This document shows, one piece after another, positions 52,927 to 53,987 of a stretch of DNA of 53,987 nt. Both the position numbers and the translations under genes were made by a program. Where the stretch lies: the NCBI GenBank assembly GCA_031265355.1, contig JAISCT010000033.1, positions 1-53,987 of the forward strand, read 5' to 3'. The stretch is from Oscillospiraceae bacterium. Its GTDB lineage: Bacteria; Bacillota; Clostridia; Oscillospirales; UBA929. The number at the start of each line of letters is the position of its first letter. Position 1 is the first letter of the stretch. The notes below the pieces were generated by a model. The model did not search any database, had not been told where the DNA came from, and saw only the letters and a list, made by a program, of their open reading frames with translations.

Positions 52927-53062
52927 GGATTTCGACAAGACTTGCAGTCATGTGTAGCCGGCGTGACGAGGGTGCGTCCGGTGGAAGATGGGACACTTTC
53001 TTCGAGAGTGATAAAAGTGCGAGGATTATTTTGAAAAATTTGTAAAATACGATGAAATTAAG

Positions 53063-53311
53063 ATGTTAGGTGGCGATAGCCCAAGGATTTGTCGTTTTGA
53101 ACCGTTGGTTAAAGGAATTGCGAAGAAAATGGTTGAGCAGCGAGGTAGAGTTTTGCCCTTGCAGCAATTCGCAAATATTTTCGCACGCGAGTATAGGAAG
53201 GTTGATTTGATTGTGGCGCGTTTTTTAGATCTCTGCCACCCGGGGATTTGGATTGGATGTGATGCCGATGATTTGAGGAAGTTGCACCTGCGGATCCAGA
53301 AAAATATATGA
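53063..53311 (+). CDS. Small hypothetical protein before secreted gene
   Basis: An 82-codon frame with protein-like composition (FEPLVKGIAKKMVEQRGRVL, PLQQFANIFAREYRKVDLIV, ARFLDLCHPGIWIGC), ending 16 bases before the secreted gene. The frame is open 16 codons further upstream and the ATG lacks a good ribosome site, so the start is uncertain. It may be a helical DNA-binding or regulatory protein or a remnant. No family recognised. Confidence 0.45.
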   Translation: MLGGDSPRICRFEPLVKGIAKKMVEQRGRVLPLQQFANIFAREYRKVDLIVARFLDLCHPGIWIGCDADDLRKLHLRIQKNI

Positions 53312-53327
53312 AAAGACGGAGGTTCTT

Positions 53328-53717
53328 ATGAAACATTCATTCAAGAAATGTGTGGCGCTCGCCGTGGCCATGGTGTGTCTGGTTTCTATCTTTTCGATCA
53401 ACGTTTTCGCCGTATCGACGTCAGGTTCTTTAGGAGGAAACAGCGTATCCGCCACCCTGACAATGGGTTCGTCCAGCGCGACTGCCTTGACTACTTCCAC
53501 TGCTACCGCATACTTGAAATCAGAGGTGTGGTACACTTATGGTTGGGGACAGGTAAGTGGTCAGTATGAAGTTTACAACAGTTATTCTGCCACTGCTGGG
53601 TACGCTTCGGCAACAGCGTCCGCGAGTCATTACAATCCTGAGTCAATACGCGCTAGATCTAAGCATTTGGTAGAATATGGGTCTTACGTTTGGAATCCAA
53701 CACTCACCATAAACTGA
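53328..53717 (+). CDS. Small secreted protein with SASASH motif
   Basis: 129 residues; GGAGG lies 6 bases before the ATG. Signal peptide CVALAVAMVCLVSIFSINVFA, then a mature part of about 100 residues rich in Ser, Ala, Thr and Tyr: VWYTYGWGQVSGQYEVYNSY, SATAGYASATASASHYNPES, and the end YVWNPTLTIN. The mature part has no Cys. The ASASH motif and overall style match the secreted protein at 51206 on the opposite arm. The aromatic/glycine pattern faintly recalls lactococcin-972-type bacteriocins, but the similarity is weak. A hairpin follows at 53739, then a lipoprotein gene. Confidence 0.78.
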   Translation: MKHSFKKCVALAVAMVCLVSIFSINVFAVSTSGSLGGNSVSATLTMGSSSATALTTSTATAYLKSEVWYTYGWGQVSGQYEVYNSYSATAGYASATASASHYNPESIRARSKHLVEYGSYVWNPTLTIN

Positions 53718-53738
53718 GCGACACATTGAGGTTCTTGC

Positions 53739-53767
53739 ATCCCGGGGTGGCAAAGCCACCCCGGGAT
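53739..53767 (+). terminator. Hairpin between secreted protein and lipoprotein genes
   Basis: ATCCCGGGGTGGC and GCCACCCCGGGAT pair perfectly over 13 bases around AAA. No T tract follows, so it may stabilise the upstream message or reduce downstream expression rather than fully terminate. Confidence 0.65.
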
Positions 53768-53792
53768 AACTTAACAGGTGGTGGTTTTTTAC

Positions 53793-53987
53793 ATGAAAAA
53801 GATCGGTTCACGCCATTTGCAAATGGCGCTGTTTACACTCCTGTCGGCGATTTTGCTGACTGGATGTGCCCCGGGGCATTCGGAAACGAATACTTTTGTA
53901 CCGGAAGATGATTTTCAGTACACATATTACGCGCAAGGCACACCGCAAATGATGGCCGAAACTGAAAACGGCTACTACATACTCCTG
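53793..53987 (+). CDS. Lipoprotein, N-terminal part (runs off window)
   Basis: ATG at 53793 after AGGTGGTGG opens a frame to the right edge: 65 visible residues. Signal ALFTLLSAILLTGC gives the lipobox LTGC with Cys near residue 25, followed by an acidic/aromatic stretch (PEDDFQYTYYAQGTPQMMAE). Located 75 bases after the secreted-protein gene and on the same strand, so probably part of that unit. Family unknown because the rest is missing. Confidence 0.75.
   Translation, partial: MKKIGSRHLQMALFTLLSAILLTGCAPGHSETNTFVPEDDFQYTYYAQGTPQMMAETENGYYILL

Noticed and set aside
53328..53717. Firm call of a lactococcin-972-type bacteriocin
   Set aside because: Only a loose aromatic/glycine pattern matches; the conserved Lcn972 blocks and immunity transporter genes are not seen.

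Overview
The window is chromosomal DNA of a GC-rich, endospore-forming Firmicute, most likely class Clostridia (Oscillospiraceae-like or a neighbouring high-GC lineage). The evidence is spoIIP, a gerA-gerC-gerB germination operon, a tRNA-Trp T-box leader, a THF riboswitch before folT, a CIRCE-controlled groESL operon, SLH-anchored surface proteins, a YetF/DUF4363 pair and consensus sigma-A promoters (TTGACA-N17-TATAAT). No tRNA, rRNA, CRISPR array or intact insertion sequence was seen.

Layout. 1-6.9 kb: an RHS polymorphic-toxin region. A large RHS protein, open at the left edge, carries a 9-residue-type N/G/T/I repeat and a toxin-44-like C-terminus and is followed by a candidate immunity gene. 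A decayed RHS scrap, an ABC permease plus substrate-binding lipoprotein with no ATPase gene, a frameshifted second RHS core with another tail, and a second candidate immunity gene follow. 7.2-10.2 kb: a Schlafen/AlbA-type ATP-binding protein, gene fragments and a small hypothetical gene. 10.4-17.7 kb: nrdR; DUF4363 and DUF421 genes; a THF-riboswitch-controlled folT with recG; spoIIP; an AEC-family carrier. 17.8-21.7 kb: a secreted zinc protease with six 240-bp Ig-like repeats. 21.8-25.6 kb: the germination operon on the minus strand. 25.6-32.6 kb: a complete T-box-controlled trpEGDCFBA operon. 32.6-40.1 kb: two large paralogous SLH surface proteins. 40.4-48.2 kb: a minus-strand run of metG, a GH13 amylase, parB, a coiled-coil membrane protein, an Asp23-family gene and fakA. 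48.5-50.6 kb: groES-groEL. 50.7-54.0 kb: an AbrB-type antitoxin with a truncated RelE-type toxin, then a divergent locus of PadR regulator, DUF6120-like membrane protein and secreted protein on the minus strand, facing a small gene, a second secreted protein and a lipoprotein on the plus strand.

The most novel-looking material is the divergent PadR locus at the right end (palindrome between two divergent -35 boxes, duplicated plus-strand promoter, two small exported proteins sharing a SASASH-type motif); a 30-bp repeat found three times in the same orientation just upstream of unrelated start codons; a second family of palindromic intergenic repeats; and the mosaic RHS region. Functions come from motifs and family knowledge only, as no database search was possible.
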